Below are positions 28,132-36,465 of a DNA stretch of 64,000 nt, one piece after another. The notes below the pieces were generated by a model, which saw only the letters and a program-made list of their open reading frames with translations, ran no database searches and had not been told where the DNA came from. This DNA comes from Moraxella sp035181385 (GTDB lineage Bacteria; Pseudomonadota; Gammaproteobacteria; Pseudomonadales; Moraxellaceae). The stretch is from positions 217,182 through 281,181 of the forward strand of contig NZ_JAXCJK010000003.1 in NCBI RefSeq assembly GCF_035181385.1, in the 5' to 3' direction. The position numbers and the translations under genes were made by a program. Each line of letters starts with the position of its first letter. Position 1 is the stretch's first letter.

Positions 28132-30765
28132 ATGGCTGTGAAAGCAACCACCAAAAAAATCAGTAAAGCTGCCAAGCCTAAATCGCCTACTGAGGGTAAA
28201 TCGCTGGTTATTGTAGAATCACCTGCCAAAGCCAAGACGATTAATAAATACTTAGGCGATGGCTTTATTGTGCGTTCTAGTGTCGGTCATGTGCGTGATT
28301 TGCCTGTGTCTGGTAAGGATAGAGCCAAAGAAAAAAGCGATGAAACAGGGCTGTCTCGTGAGCAAAAGGCACAGCGTGCACTTGTGCGTCGTATGGGCGT
28401 AGACCCTGAGCATGATTGGGAGGCGGTGTATGAGGTTTTGCCAAACAAAACCAAAGTGATTCGAGAGTTGAAAGCGTTGGCAAAAGAGGCAGACACCATC
28501 TACCTGGCAACGGACTTGGACAGAGAGGGTGAGGCGATTGCATGGCACCTAAAAGAGGTGATTGGTGGCAATGATGATAAATATAGCCGAGTGGTGTTTA
28601 ATGAAATTACCAAAACCGCCGTGCAAAATGCCTTTAAAAATCCAAGTAAGCTAAATATTGACCGAGTGAATGCTCAGCAAGCACGAAGATTTCTTGATCG
28701 TGTGGTGGGCTTTATGGTGTCGCCATTATTATGGGCAAAAGTGGCTCGTGGGCTGTCAGCAGGGCGAGTGCAGTCAGTGGCAACTCGTCTGGTGGTAGAG
28801 CGTGAACGAGAGATTCGTGCCTTTGTGCCTGTGGAATATTGGGAAATTCATACCAATAACCAAGTGATTGGTGATACGATACGCCTAGAGGCAACCAAAT
28901 TTCAAGGAAAAAACCTAGAACTTGGCAACCAAGCCGATGCTGATGCGATCGTTCGTATTTTAAGTAATGCTGATTTTGTTGTGTCTAGCATTGATGAAAA
29001 GCCTACTCAATCTAAAGCGTCCGCACCTTTTATCACATCAACTTTGCAACAAGCTGCGAGTACTCGCTTGGGGTTTTCGGTCAAAAAAACCATGATTCTT
29101 GCCCAGCGTTTGTATGAAGCAGGTTTTATTACTTATATGCGTACCGACTCAACTTTTTTAAGTCAAGATGCTTTAACAGCGGTGCGTGATTACATTGGCA
29201 AGGCGTTTGGTCAAGAATATCTGCCAGAAAAGCCTAATCATTATGGCAATAAGCAAAATGCCCAAGAGGCTCATGAGGCGATTCGCCCATCCAGCGTTGC
29301 CATCAAATCTGGCCAGCTGACAGCAATGGAGCGAGATGCACAGCGGCTTTATGAATTGATTTGGCGACAGTTTGTGGCGTGTCAGATGGTGCCTGCCCGT
29401 TATCGTTCGGTCAGTCTTATTGTAGATGCCAACGGTGTAGAGCTCAGAGCCAAGGGGCGTAAACTGGTCTTTGATGGCTATACTAAGGTTCAATCCCCCA
29501 CTAAAAGTGATGATGTGCTATTGCCAAATGTACAAGTAGGTGAAAAATTACCACTCATTAGCATTGAGCCTAGCCAGCATTTTACCAAGCCGCCTGCCAG
29601 ATATTCTGAGGCAAGTCTTGTTAAAGAGCTTGAAAGTCGTGGTATTGGCAGGCCATCAACCTATGCTTCCATCATTTCTACCATTCAAGAGCGAGGCTAT
29701 GTCCGACTGGAAAATAAACGCCTGTATGCTGAAAAAATGGGTGATATCGTAACCGAACGACTGATAGAAAGTTTTCCTGATTTGATGGATTATGCATTTA
29801 CAGCAGGTCTTGAAGATAAGTTGGACGAAGTCGCTGAGGGTCATCAAGATTGGAAGCGAGTGTTGGATAATTTTTATGGCGATTTTAAGAATAAACTTGA
29901 CACCGCCAAAGGTAAAGACGGCATGCGTCCTAATGACCCAACCAATGTGCCAGACATTCACTGTGATTTGTGTCATCGCCCCATGCAAATTCGTACAGGT
30001 TCAACTGGTGTGTTTTTAGGTTGCACAGGCTATAATCTACCACCAAAAGAACGCTGTAAAGGTACAAAAAACCTCGTATCAGCATCGGCCCTTATTTTTG
30101 ATGTTGATGATGATTCGGCAGAGGTGAATGCCTTGATGGAGAAAAAGCGTTGTCCAAAATGCAACTCAGCAATGGAGGCTTGTATCGTTGATGGTGGCTT
30201 AAAATTACACATCTGTGGCAATAATCCTGACTGTGATGGCTATATGCTTGAACGAGGTGTTTTTGAGCTGGTGGCAACAGAAAATACCAAAGATGTGCCT
30301 GCCATTTCTTGTGATAAATGTGATGGGCAGATGACTTTAAAAACAGGTCGCTTTGGTGCTTATTTTGCCTGCAATGACTGTGATAATACCAGAAAGGTGC
30401 TAAAAAATGGTGAAGTTGCACCACCACGCATGGCTGCGATCAGTATGCCAAATCTACGCTCACAGAAATTTGATGATCATTATGTACTTCGTGAAGGAGC
30501 TGCAGGTTTATTTTTGGCGGCCAGCAAATTTCCCAAAGTTCGTGAGACTCGCCCACCAAAACTTAGTGAGCTTCGTCCGATTAAAGATGAGCTGGAACCA
30601 AAGTTTGCCTATTTGTTTGATGCGCCAGATGCTGATGATAAAGGCAATCCAACGATTCTTCGCTGGTCTCGTAAGAATGCCGAACAATATATTGGCTCAG
30701 AAAAAGATGGCAAGGCAACACGCTTTGCCTTGGTGTGGCGAGATGGTAAATGGATAGAGGCGTAA
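28132..30765 (+). CDS. topA: DNA topoisomerase I
   Basis: Type IA topoisomerase of 877 residues that relaxes negative supercoils. The N-terminal TOPRIM domain starts LVIVESPAKAKTINKYLG and includes the acidic triad in TDLDREGEAIAWH; the catalytic Tyr is in FITYMRTDS. The C terminus has zinc ribbons (CDLCHRPM, CPKCNSAM, CDKCDGQM) followed by a further DNA-binding tail. AAGGTAAC precedes the ATG. A strong terminator follows. Confidence 0.97.
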   Translation: MAVKATTKKISKAAKPKSPTEGKSLVIVESPAKAKTINKYLGDGFIVRSSVGHVRDLPVSGKDRAKEKSDETGLSREQKAQRALVRRMGVDPEHDWEAVYEVLPNKTKVIRELKALAKEADTIYLATDLDREGEAIAWHLKEVIGGNDDKYSRVVFNEITKTAVQNAFKNPSKLNIDRVNAQQARRFLDRVVGFMVSPLLWAKVARGLSAGRVQSVATRLVVEREREIRAFVPVEYWEIHTNNQVIGDTIRLEATKFQGKNLELGNQADADAIVRILSNADFVVSSIDEKPTQSKASAPFITSTLQQAASTRLGFSVKKTMILAQRLYEAGFITYMRTDSTFLSQDALTAVRDYIGKAFGQEYLPEKPNHYGNKQNAQEAHEAIRPSSVAIKSGQLTAMERDAQRLYELIWRQFVACQMVPARYRSVSLIVDANGVELRAKGRKLVFDGYTKVQSPTKSDDVLLPNVQVGEKLPLISIEPSQHFTKPPARYSEASLVKELESRGIGRPSTYASIISTIQERGYVRLENKRLYAEKMGDIVTERLIESFPDLMDYAFTAGLEDKLDEVAEGHQDWKRVLDNFYGDFKNKLDTAKGKDGMRPNDPTNVPDIHCDLCHRPMQIRTGSTGVFLGCTGYNLPPKERCKGTKNLVSASALIFDVDDDSAEVNALMEKKRCPKCNSAMEACIVDGGLKLHICGNNPDCDGYMLERGVFELVATENTKDVPAISCDKCDGQMTLKTGRFGAYFACNDCDNTRKVLKNGEVAPPRMAAISMPNLRSQKFDDHYVLREGAAGLFLAASKFPKVRETRPPKLSELRPIKDELEPKFAYLFDAPDADDKGNPTILRWSRKNAEQYIGSEKDGKATRFALVWRDGKWIEA

Positions 30766-30805
30766 TGCCAGTATTTTAAGCAATTTTTAATGATTGATTT
30801 TGAAT

Positions 30806-30837
30806 AAAAAAGCCTGCCGATGAGCAGGCTTTTTTTG
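30806..30837 (+). terminator. intrinsic terminator after topA
   Basis: AAAAAGCCTGC pairs with GCAGGCTTTTT around a 6-base loop, with a seven-T tail. Confidence 0.93.
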
Positions 30838-31030
30838 TATGGCTAAATCCACATAAATTTTGGTGAATTACAACCATAACACTTGGTTATAAATTATTTT
30901 GATTTAGAGTATTGATTTTATCTAATATACATTTTAAGAGTATGGATTTATATTAAAACCATAATAATATTATGTGTTTATTTTGTTACATATCTATTCT
31001 AGTTGTTACTAATCAATTTTGGAGTTTGCC

Positions 31031-32137
31031 ATGAAGCGTTTTGGCTTATCAGTAATGATGTTTTCTACTTTGATTGCGATATTGGCTGTTGTGTTTGTTG
31101 GACTGCTTGCTTTGACACAGTTTGCTCGTCCAGAGTCTGCCACCAAGCCAGTCGCCCAAGACGAGCAACAAGCAAGTCAAGAGTCGCTGGTCAGTACTCG
31201 CCCAGATGAGCCGATTAAACCGATTGCTTTACCCAATATTGACAACCCGAAGGCGGTTGCACTTGGTCAAAAACTGTGGTTTGATACCCGCTTATCTAAG
31301 TCTGGCGGTTTGTCGTGTAATTCGTGCCACAATCTTGCGATGGGTGGTACGGATAATATGCCAACTTCTATTGGGCATAAGTGGGCAGAGGGTCCAATTA
31401 ACTCTCCTACTGTGTTAAATAGCGGTCTTGCTATTGCTCAGTTTTGGGATGGTCGTGCTAATACCTTAAAAGAGCAGGCGGGCGGGCCAATTGAAAATCC
31501 ACTTGAAATGGCATCTACTCATGACCATGTGGTTAAAGTATTAAATAGTATTCCTGCGTACCAAGATGAATTTAAAAAGGCATTTAGTGATTATCAAGAT
31601 GCCATCACTATTGAACAGGTAACTCGTGCATTAGCAAGTTTTGAGGATACGCTGGTTACGCCAAACAGCCGTTTTGATAAGTGGCTTGCTGGCGATGATA
31701 AGGCAATTAATGAACAAGAATTGCGTGGTTATAAAACATTTAAGCAATCAGGCTGTGTGGCATGCCATAATGGTGAATTGCTAGGTGGCGGTTCATTCCA
31801 AAAGTTTGGTGTATTTGAGCAATATACCACCAAAAATTTATCTGAAGGTCGGTTTGCGGTAACTGGCAAACCAGAGGATAAAATGCTCTTTAAAGTACCA
31901 ACGCTTCGTAATATTGAGCTGACCTATCCGTACTTCCATGACGGTCAAGTAAATTCACTAGAAGAAGCGGTGAAAATCATGGGTAAAATTCAGCTGAATC
32001 AAGATTTTACTGAGGTAGAGACGGCTGATATTGTGGCATTTTTAAAAACCTTAACAGGCGACCAGCCAAAACTGCAATACCCACACTTACCGCCATCAAA
32101 TCCGAACACGCCATTACCCAATCCATTTGGTAAATAA
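31031..32137 (+). CDS. dihaem cytochrome c peroxidase
   Basis: A 368-residue periplasmic peroxidase of the CcpA/MauG family that reduces H2O2 with electrons from the respiratory chain. An N-terminal hydrophobic segment (FGLSVMMFSTLIAILAVVFV) acts as membrane anchor or signal. Two CxxCH haem sites are present, CNSCH and CVACH, with the spacing of bacterial cytochrome c peroxidases, and FHDGQVNSLEEAV near the C terminus is typical. GGAG at 31021-31024 supports the ATG at 31031. It fits the window's large set of peroxide-handling genes (katA, katG, yaaA). Confidence 0.92.
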   Translation: MKRFGLSVMMFSTLIAILAVVFVGLLALTQFARPESATKPVAQDEQQASQESLVSTRPDEPIKPIALPNIDNPKAVALGQKLWFDTRLSKSGGLSCNSCHNLAMGGTDNMPTSIGHKWAEGPINSPTVLNSGLAIAQFWDGRANTLKEQAGGPIENPLEMASTHDHVVKVLNSIPAYQDEFKKAFSDYQDAITIEQVTRALASFEDTLVTPNSRFDKWLAGDDKAINEQELRGYKTFKQSGCVACHNGELLGGGSFQKFGVFEQYTTKNLSEGRFAVTGKPEDKMLFKVPTLRNIELTYPYFHDGQVNSLEEAVKIMGKIQLNQDFTEVETADIVAFLKTLTGDQPKLQYPHLPPSNPNTPLPNPFGK

Positions 32138-32146
32138 TCAGATGAA

Positions 32147-32184
32147 TAAAAAAACAAGGCAGTCTGTGATTGTCTTGTTTTTTA
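32147..32184 (+). terminator. intrinsic terminator after the dihaem peroxidase gene
   Basis: AAAAAACAAGGCA pairs with TGTCTTGTTTTTT (one wobble) and runs into a T-rich tail. Confidence 0.85.
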
Positions 32185-32325
32185 TTTTAAGAATAATCAT
32201 AAAGGTAAAAATGTGCTTGCTACTTTAATGGCAATGACCCAAAATTTTATGGCTTTTCATTTTAAAAATAACTGACCGAGTGTGGTTGTCTACTCATCTG
32301 ATCCGTCTTTAAGCTGGTGTAGATT

Positions 32326-33144
32326 TTAATTGGTTTTTTTAAATAAATAAATACAAAAAGACGCTGTTACTTTAAAATCACTTTGCATTTTTAGGGCTGT
32401 TTTGCGGTCAAGTTTGGCCTTGTAGGTGTAAGGGGTCATGTCAATCAAATCAGCCAAACTTTGACCATCAAGCATCAGTGGGGCATCAATACACCATTCG
32501 TCAATGAGTGTAAACTCTGGCGACAGTTGAGTGATGAACTTGGTGGGGTCGTGTGGCTTGACCACACCAAATAACTGTTCACGCATGGCATAAAGGTGCT
32601 GCTGAGCGGGTGTGGCGATGAGTAGATGGCCACCAGTTTTTAAAGCTCTGAGCATTTCAGCTTTTGGTAAAGGACTAAAAAAACTCGTGCAAATATCCAT
32701 ATCGCCATCAGCCACAGGCAGTACCACTCCTGTGCCAACTACCCAAGTAATACCGCCGTGAATATCTTGATTTTTATAAGTTTTTGAGGCGGTAATGATG
32801 GCAGTTTTGGCAATATCTAAGCCAATCACTTGTCTGCCATCATCTGCCAAGATGCTTGTGTAATAGCCTTCACCACAACCGATGTCAAGTATCGTCTTGG
32901 GCGACAGCTTGTTGATGATACTTGCAATTTCATCACGCAGTGGCTGATAATGCCCACCTGATAAAAAGCGTCTGCGAGCCTGTACCGATTCTGGTGTGTC
33001 GCCTGCATGATGGCTATTTTTGTGCTGAACGATATGTAAATTGACATAGCCGTCCTTGCTGATGTCGTAGCTGTGGCGGTTTTGACAAGTATAAGTTTTG
33101 CCTTGTAAATCTAGAACGGTTTGGCAGATGGGGCAGGTGAGCAT
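32326..33144 (-). CDS. rlmA: 23S rRNA (guanine-N1)-methyltransferase RlmA
   Basis: Methylates G745 (or G748) in 23S rRNA helix 35. A 272-residue protein with the N-terminal zinc site CPIC...CxxxH (residues 4-7 and about 20-24), the conserved RRRFLSGGHYQPLRDEI segment, and a SAM motif ILDIGCGEGYYTSIL. Length matches E. coli RlmA (269). Relatives can affect macrolide or tylosin susceptibility. Confidence 0.92.
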   Translation of the reverse strand: MLTCPICQTVLDLQGKTYTCQNRHSYDISKDGYVNLHIVQHKNSHHAGDTPESVQARRRFLSGGHYQPLRDEIASIINKLSPKTILDIGCGEGYYTSILADDGRQVIGLDIAKTAIITASKTYKNQDIHGGITWVVGTGVVLPVADGDMDICTSFFSPLPKAEMLRALKTGGHLLIATPAQQHLYAMREQLFGVVKPHDPTKFITQLSPEFTLIDEWCIDAPLMLDGQSLADLIDMTPYTYKAKLDRKTALKMQSDFKVTASFCIYLFKKTN

Positions 33145-33216
33145 TGTTTGATGGCTTAGTAAAAAATCGTCCTATTTTATCGTAAAAGATGGTTTTTGGC
33201 TATGCCAATCACACAT

Positions 33217-34002
33217 TTATGCTTTTATCTCATCTCTTTTAAATACCCAGTCTTTGTCTGTGCTTGCCAGTTCGTCAAAATAATAGCCATCAACATCAAA
33301 GTTTTTTAATTGCTCAGGGTCAGTGATGGCATTTTTGGTGGCAAAGTTTACCATCATGCCACGAGCTTTTTTAGCATAAAAACTGATGATTTTGTATTGA
33401 CCATTCTTTTGGTCAAGGAATTTTGGTGTGATGATGCTGGCGTTGATTTTATTGGGCTTAACCGCACCGTAATATTCGTTAGACGCCAAATTGACTAAAA
33501 CATCAGAACCGCTATTTACAATGCGTTCGTTAATCAGGTTGGTGATTGTATCACCCCAATATTGATATAGATCATCAGCGTGAGGCGTTTTGAATTTTGT
33601 GCCCATTTCAAGACGATAAGGGAGCATTAAATCCAGTGGTTTGAGCAATCCATACAGTCCTGACAAAATGCCTAAATGCTTGTTTAGATACAAGATTTGT
33701 GTCTCATTGAGTGAATAGGCATCAAGCCCTGTATAGACATCGCCATCAAATAAATAAGCGGCAGGTTTGGCATTATCATCAAAAGGATACGCCCAAATTT
33801 GATTGCGTGCGACATTAAGTTCGGCAATTTTGGCAGAAATGTGCATGAGCTCTTGCAAATCTAGCACATCTTTGGTTTTTAGAGTTTTCATCAGCTCGAT
33901 GGCGTGTTCAATAAGAGCAGGCTGGCTGTATTGATGATTAAGACTGACTGGAATGGGTGTTTTTTCGTCTAGATTCTTGGCAGGGGATAATAAAAAATAC
34001 AT
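33217..34002 (-). CDS. yaaA: peroxide stress protein YaaA
   Basis: A 261-residue DUF328 protein that limits intracellular free iron and DNA damage during peroxide stress in E. coli. The N terminus MYFLLSPAKNLDEKTP and the internal SGLYGLLKPLDLMLPYRLEMG motif are diagnostic. Its position near katA, katG and a cytochrome c peroxidase fits an oxidative-stress neighbourhood. Confidence 0.94.
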   Translation of the reverse strand: MYFLLSPAKNLDEKTPIPVSLNHQYSQPALIEHAIELMKTLKTKDVLDLQELMHISAKIAELNVARNQIWAYPFDDNAKPAAYLFDGDVYTGLDAYSLNETQILYLNKHLGILSGLYGLLKPLDLMLPYRLEMGTKFKTPHADDLYQYWGDTITNLINERIVNSGSDVLVNLASNEYYGAVKPNKINASIITPKFLDQKNGQYKIISFYAKKARGMMVNFATKNAITDPEQLKNFDVDGYYFDELASTDKDWVFKRDEIKA

Positions 34003-34141
34003 GGCAATTTTCCAAATTATTCAAACTAACTTACTTTATTATAGGTAAAATTTGTCAAAATACAAAGTTAAAATTACCAATTCTTATGTTTTGTGCATTT
34101 ACAGGCCGACTTATGGGTTGTGAGGTTTTTGCGTGTTCCAA

Positions 34142-34172
34142 AAAAACCGCCCCCAAAAAAAGGCGGTTTTTA
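34142..34172 (-). terminator. terminator downstream of the catalase relic
   Basis: AAAAACCGCC (34142-34151) and GGCGGTTTTT (34162-34171) form a perfect stem. Read on the minus strand it follows the adhesin-like gene and catalase relic, so it may be the original catalase terminator. Confidence 0.85.
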
Positions 34173-34207
34173 TCACTATAAACATCTATAAAAAATTGCT
34201 AATACTT

Positions 34208-34264
34208 TTATTTAAAATCCTTAGGATTTAAACAGCTTGGCAAGTGGCGGATAGGATCGCTCTC
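34208..34264 (-). pseudogene. relic of a catalase 3' end
   Basis: In the +1 frame relative to the gene just upstream, the minus strand encodes ESDPIRHLPSCLNPKDFK and then TAA. The intact katA in this window ends DSDPAKHLPSCLNPKDFM. The DNA match is also plain (about four of five bases over some 50). It is 18 codons with no start and begins at the stop codon of the adhesin-like gene, so it is a leftover fragment. It marks a recombination junction: probably the tail of a former catalase allele separated from its gene by the incoming segment. Confidence 0.85.
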
Positions 34265-34679
34265 ACAGCCCCGCAAGCTGGCACGCCATCTTAAAATTTG
34301 CTTCGCCTGCCGAATCTAGGATTACATCATCCCAATTTTGCGAACTATAAAAGCTAATGGGATAGGTTTCGCTCCATACGCTGTTGCCTTGCTTGTCATA
34401 AAGCACCGCGCTACTAAAATCCCGTTTTTGATGGGTGCAGTCAAAATGGTAAAGAGATTTGATTTGCCAATAGGTTTTGCCACTGAAAGAAGTTTGGGCG
34501 GTTTTAAAATCGAATCGTACCCACGCACTGACATACCGCCCACCGCCTGTAAAAGACTCGACACGCACGCTGTCTTTGTCTAAATAATCTTTAAAATCTT
34601 TGGTTTCGCCTGTCTGCACCCAATCGCTTGCAAAGGCAGGCGTGGCAAGCATGAACGCAATGATAAGATATTTTTTCAT
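34263..34679 (-). CDS. surface-adhesin protein E-like exported protein
   Basis: A 138-residue secreted protein. The signal peptide MKKYLIIAFMLATPAFA is followed by DWVQTGETKDFKDYLDKDS; the mature part has the pattern of the surface-adhesin E family (PF16747): a YLDKDSV strand, an AWVRFDF strand, a YHFDCTHQKRDF Cys strand and a final Cys near the end (ACQLAGL). Haemophilus protein E binds host vitronectin and laminin; whether this one does is unknown. AAGGAGG precedes the ATG. It sits behind the katA terminator, and its stop overlaps the catalase relic, which suggests it arrived by recombination. Confidence 0.7.
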   Translation of the reverse strand: MKKYLIIAFMLATPAFASDWVQTGETKDFKDYLDKDSVRVESFTGGGRYVSAWVRFDFKTAQTSFSGKTYWQIKSLYHFDCTHQKRDFSSAVLYDKQGNSVWSETYPISFYSSQNWDDVILDSAGEANFKMACQLAGL

Positions 34680-34721
34680 AAAGCCTCCTTAAATTTTGAC
34701 TATTTTAATTTGTTGAACCAT

Positions 34722-34752
34722 AAAAAACCACCCATTAAGAGTGGTTTTTTTA
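34722..34752 (-). terminator. intrinsic terminator after katA
   Basis: AAAAAACCAC at 34722-34731 and GTGGTTTTTT at 34741-34750 pair perfectly around a 9-base loop. Confidence 0.88.
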
Positions 34753-34755
34753 ATT

Positions 34756-36390
34756 TTACATAAAATCTTTGGGATTTAGACAGCTTGGCAAATGCTTGGC
34801 AGGGTCGCTGTCATAGGCTTGTATCGCCTCATCCACACTCACACCCAAAGCCTTGGCAACGCCCTCACCATAGGCTTTATCGCAAAAGTAGCAGTTACGA
34901 ATATGACGGTATTTAATAAAATCCAAGGCATCGCCCATTGCCGCTGCGGTGCTGTCAAACAAGGCTTGCTTTTGCGTGTCGTTCATCAGATTAAACAACG
35001 CGCGTGGCTGGCTAAAATAATCATTATCGTCTTCACGAAAATCAAAAATCGCAGCGTGTCCGTCAATCTTTAAGGGTGGTTCGGCAAATTGTGGTTGTTC
35101 TTGCCATTGGTTAAAGCTGTTTGGTTCATAGTGCGGACGGCTACCGTAATTGCTATCCACTCGCCCTTGACCGTCTCGGTGGTTGGTATGCACAGGACAA
35201 CGGGGGGCATTCACAGGGATTTGGTGGCGGTTTACGCCCAAACGATAGCGTTCGGCATCGGCATAATTGACAAGGCGTGCTTGCAACATTCTATCAGGCG
35301 ATACGCTAATGCCTGGCACCAGATTGCTTGGGGCAAAGGCGGCTTGCTCCACATCCAAAAAATAGTTGTCAGGATTTTTGTTTAGTTCAAACTCGCCCAC
35401 TTGTATCAAGGGAAACTGTTTTTTTGACCACACTTTGGTCAAGTCAAAGGGGTGAAAATCCACGCTACTTGCCTCTTCTTCTGGCATGACTTGGATAAAC
35501 ATCGTCCATTTGGGAAAATCGCCTTGTTCAATGGCTTCGTACAAATCTTTTTGGTGGCTTTCACGGTCTTTGGCAATTACCGCCTCTGCTTCGCTATCCG
35601 TCAAATTTTGGATGCCTTGCTTTGTGCGAAAGTGGAATTTGACCCAAAAGCGTTCGTTATCAGCATTGATAAAGCTGTAAGTATGGCTACTAAATCCGTG
35701 CATATGGCGGTAGGATTTGGGAATGCCACGGTCGCTCATCACAATGGTTACTTGATGCAACGCCTCTGGCAGCAGCGTCCAAAAATCCCAGTTGTTGGTG
35801 GCACTACGCATATTGGTGCGTGGGTCTCTTTTGACCGCTTTGTTTAGGTCAGGAAATTTTAGGGGGTCACGCAAGAAAAACACGGGCGTGTTGTTGCCCA
35901 CCATATCCCAGTTGCCCTCTTCGGTATAAAATTTTAGGGCAAAGCCACGAATGTCTCGCTCGGCGTCCGCAGCCCCACGCTCGCCTGCCACGGTGGAGAA
36001 GCGTGCAAACATTTCGGTTTTTTTGCCAACTTCACTAAAAATCTTGGCACGGGTGTATTTTGTGATATCGTGGGTTACGGTAAATGTACCAAACGCCCCA
36101 GAGCCTTTGGCGTGCATACGCCGTTCTGGAATGACTTCACGAGCAAAGTCGGCAAGTTTTTCGTTAAGCCACAAATCTTGCAGTAGGATAGGACCTCTTG
36201 CCCCTGCGGTCATACTGTTTTGATTTGAGACCACAGGCGCACCGTTTTGGCGTGTCAGGTGGGTAACAGGGCAAACGGCTTTGTGGGCATCTTGTAGTTC
36301 AAGCGTTTGGGGGTCAATCGTGTTGGTTTTGTTGTCTGTCATTTTGTTGTCTGTCATTTTGTTGTCTTTCATAGCTTTTTTGTCTGTCAT
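34756..36390 (-). CDS. katA: monofunctional haem catalase
   Basis: A 544-residue catalase that dismutates H2O2. VTHDITKYTRAK holds the distal His, RFSTVAGERGAADAERDIRG and NNTPVFFLRD the catalytic Asn region, and RLVNYADAERYRLG the proximal Tyr. Full length. AAGGAT precedes the ATG. The N terminus carries three copies of a 5-codon repeat (see that entry). Upstream on the same strand, only 75 bases away, ends the large locus A gene; a TATAAT on the minus strand at 36425-36430 is a likely katA -10 box, so katA probably has its own promoter. Confidence 0.96.
   Translation of the reverse strand: MTDKKAMKDNKMTDNKMTDNKTNTIDPQTLELQDAHKAVCPVTHLTRQNGAPVVSNQNSMTAGARGPILLQDLWLNEKLADFAREVIPERRMHAKGSGAFGTFTVTHDITKYTRAKIFSEVGKKTEMFARFSTVAGERGAADAERDIRGFALKFYTEEGNWDMVGNNTPVFFLRDPLKFPDLNKAVKRDPRTNMRSATNNWDFWTLLPEALHQVTIVMSDRGIPKSYRHMHGFSSHTYSFINADNERFWVKFHFRTKQGIQNLTDSEAEAVIAKDRESHQKDLYEAIEQGDFPKWTMFIQVMPEEEASSVDFHPFDLTKVWSKKQFPLIQVGEFELNKNPDNYFLDVEQAAFAPSNLVPGISVSPDRMLQARLVNYADAERYRLGVNRHQIPVNAPRCPVHTNHRDGQGRVDSNYGSRPHYEPNSFNQWQEQPQFAEPPLKIDGHAAIFDFREDDNDYFSQPRALFNLMNDTQKQALFDSTAAAMGDALDFIKYRHIRNCYFCDKAYGEGVAKALGVSVDEAIQAYDSDPAKHLPSCLNPKDFM
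36328..36372 (-). repeat. in-frame 15-bp repeats in the katA N terminus
   Basis: Codons 7-11, 12-16 and 17-21 of katA read MKDNK, MTDNK, MTDNK; the last two copies of ATGACAGACAACAAA are identical. Each copy begins with ATG, so internal starts are possible, and copy-number change would not shift the frame. Confidence 0.85.
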
Positions 36391-36465
36391 AAAAATCCTT
36401 GGCGATGGCTAGGGTTAAAAACTCATTATAGCAAGAATGAATGAAAATGTATGTTGGTTTTTGTA

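Noticed and set aside
30900..30935. FNR-like site upstream of the dihaem peroxidase gene
   Set aside because: TTGATTTTATCTAA is one base short and mismatched against TTGAT-N4-ATCAA, too weak to call.
35452..35847. Plus-strand frames opposite katA
   Set aside because: They lie wholly within the conserved catalase gene and have no family resemblance of their own.
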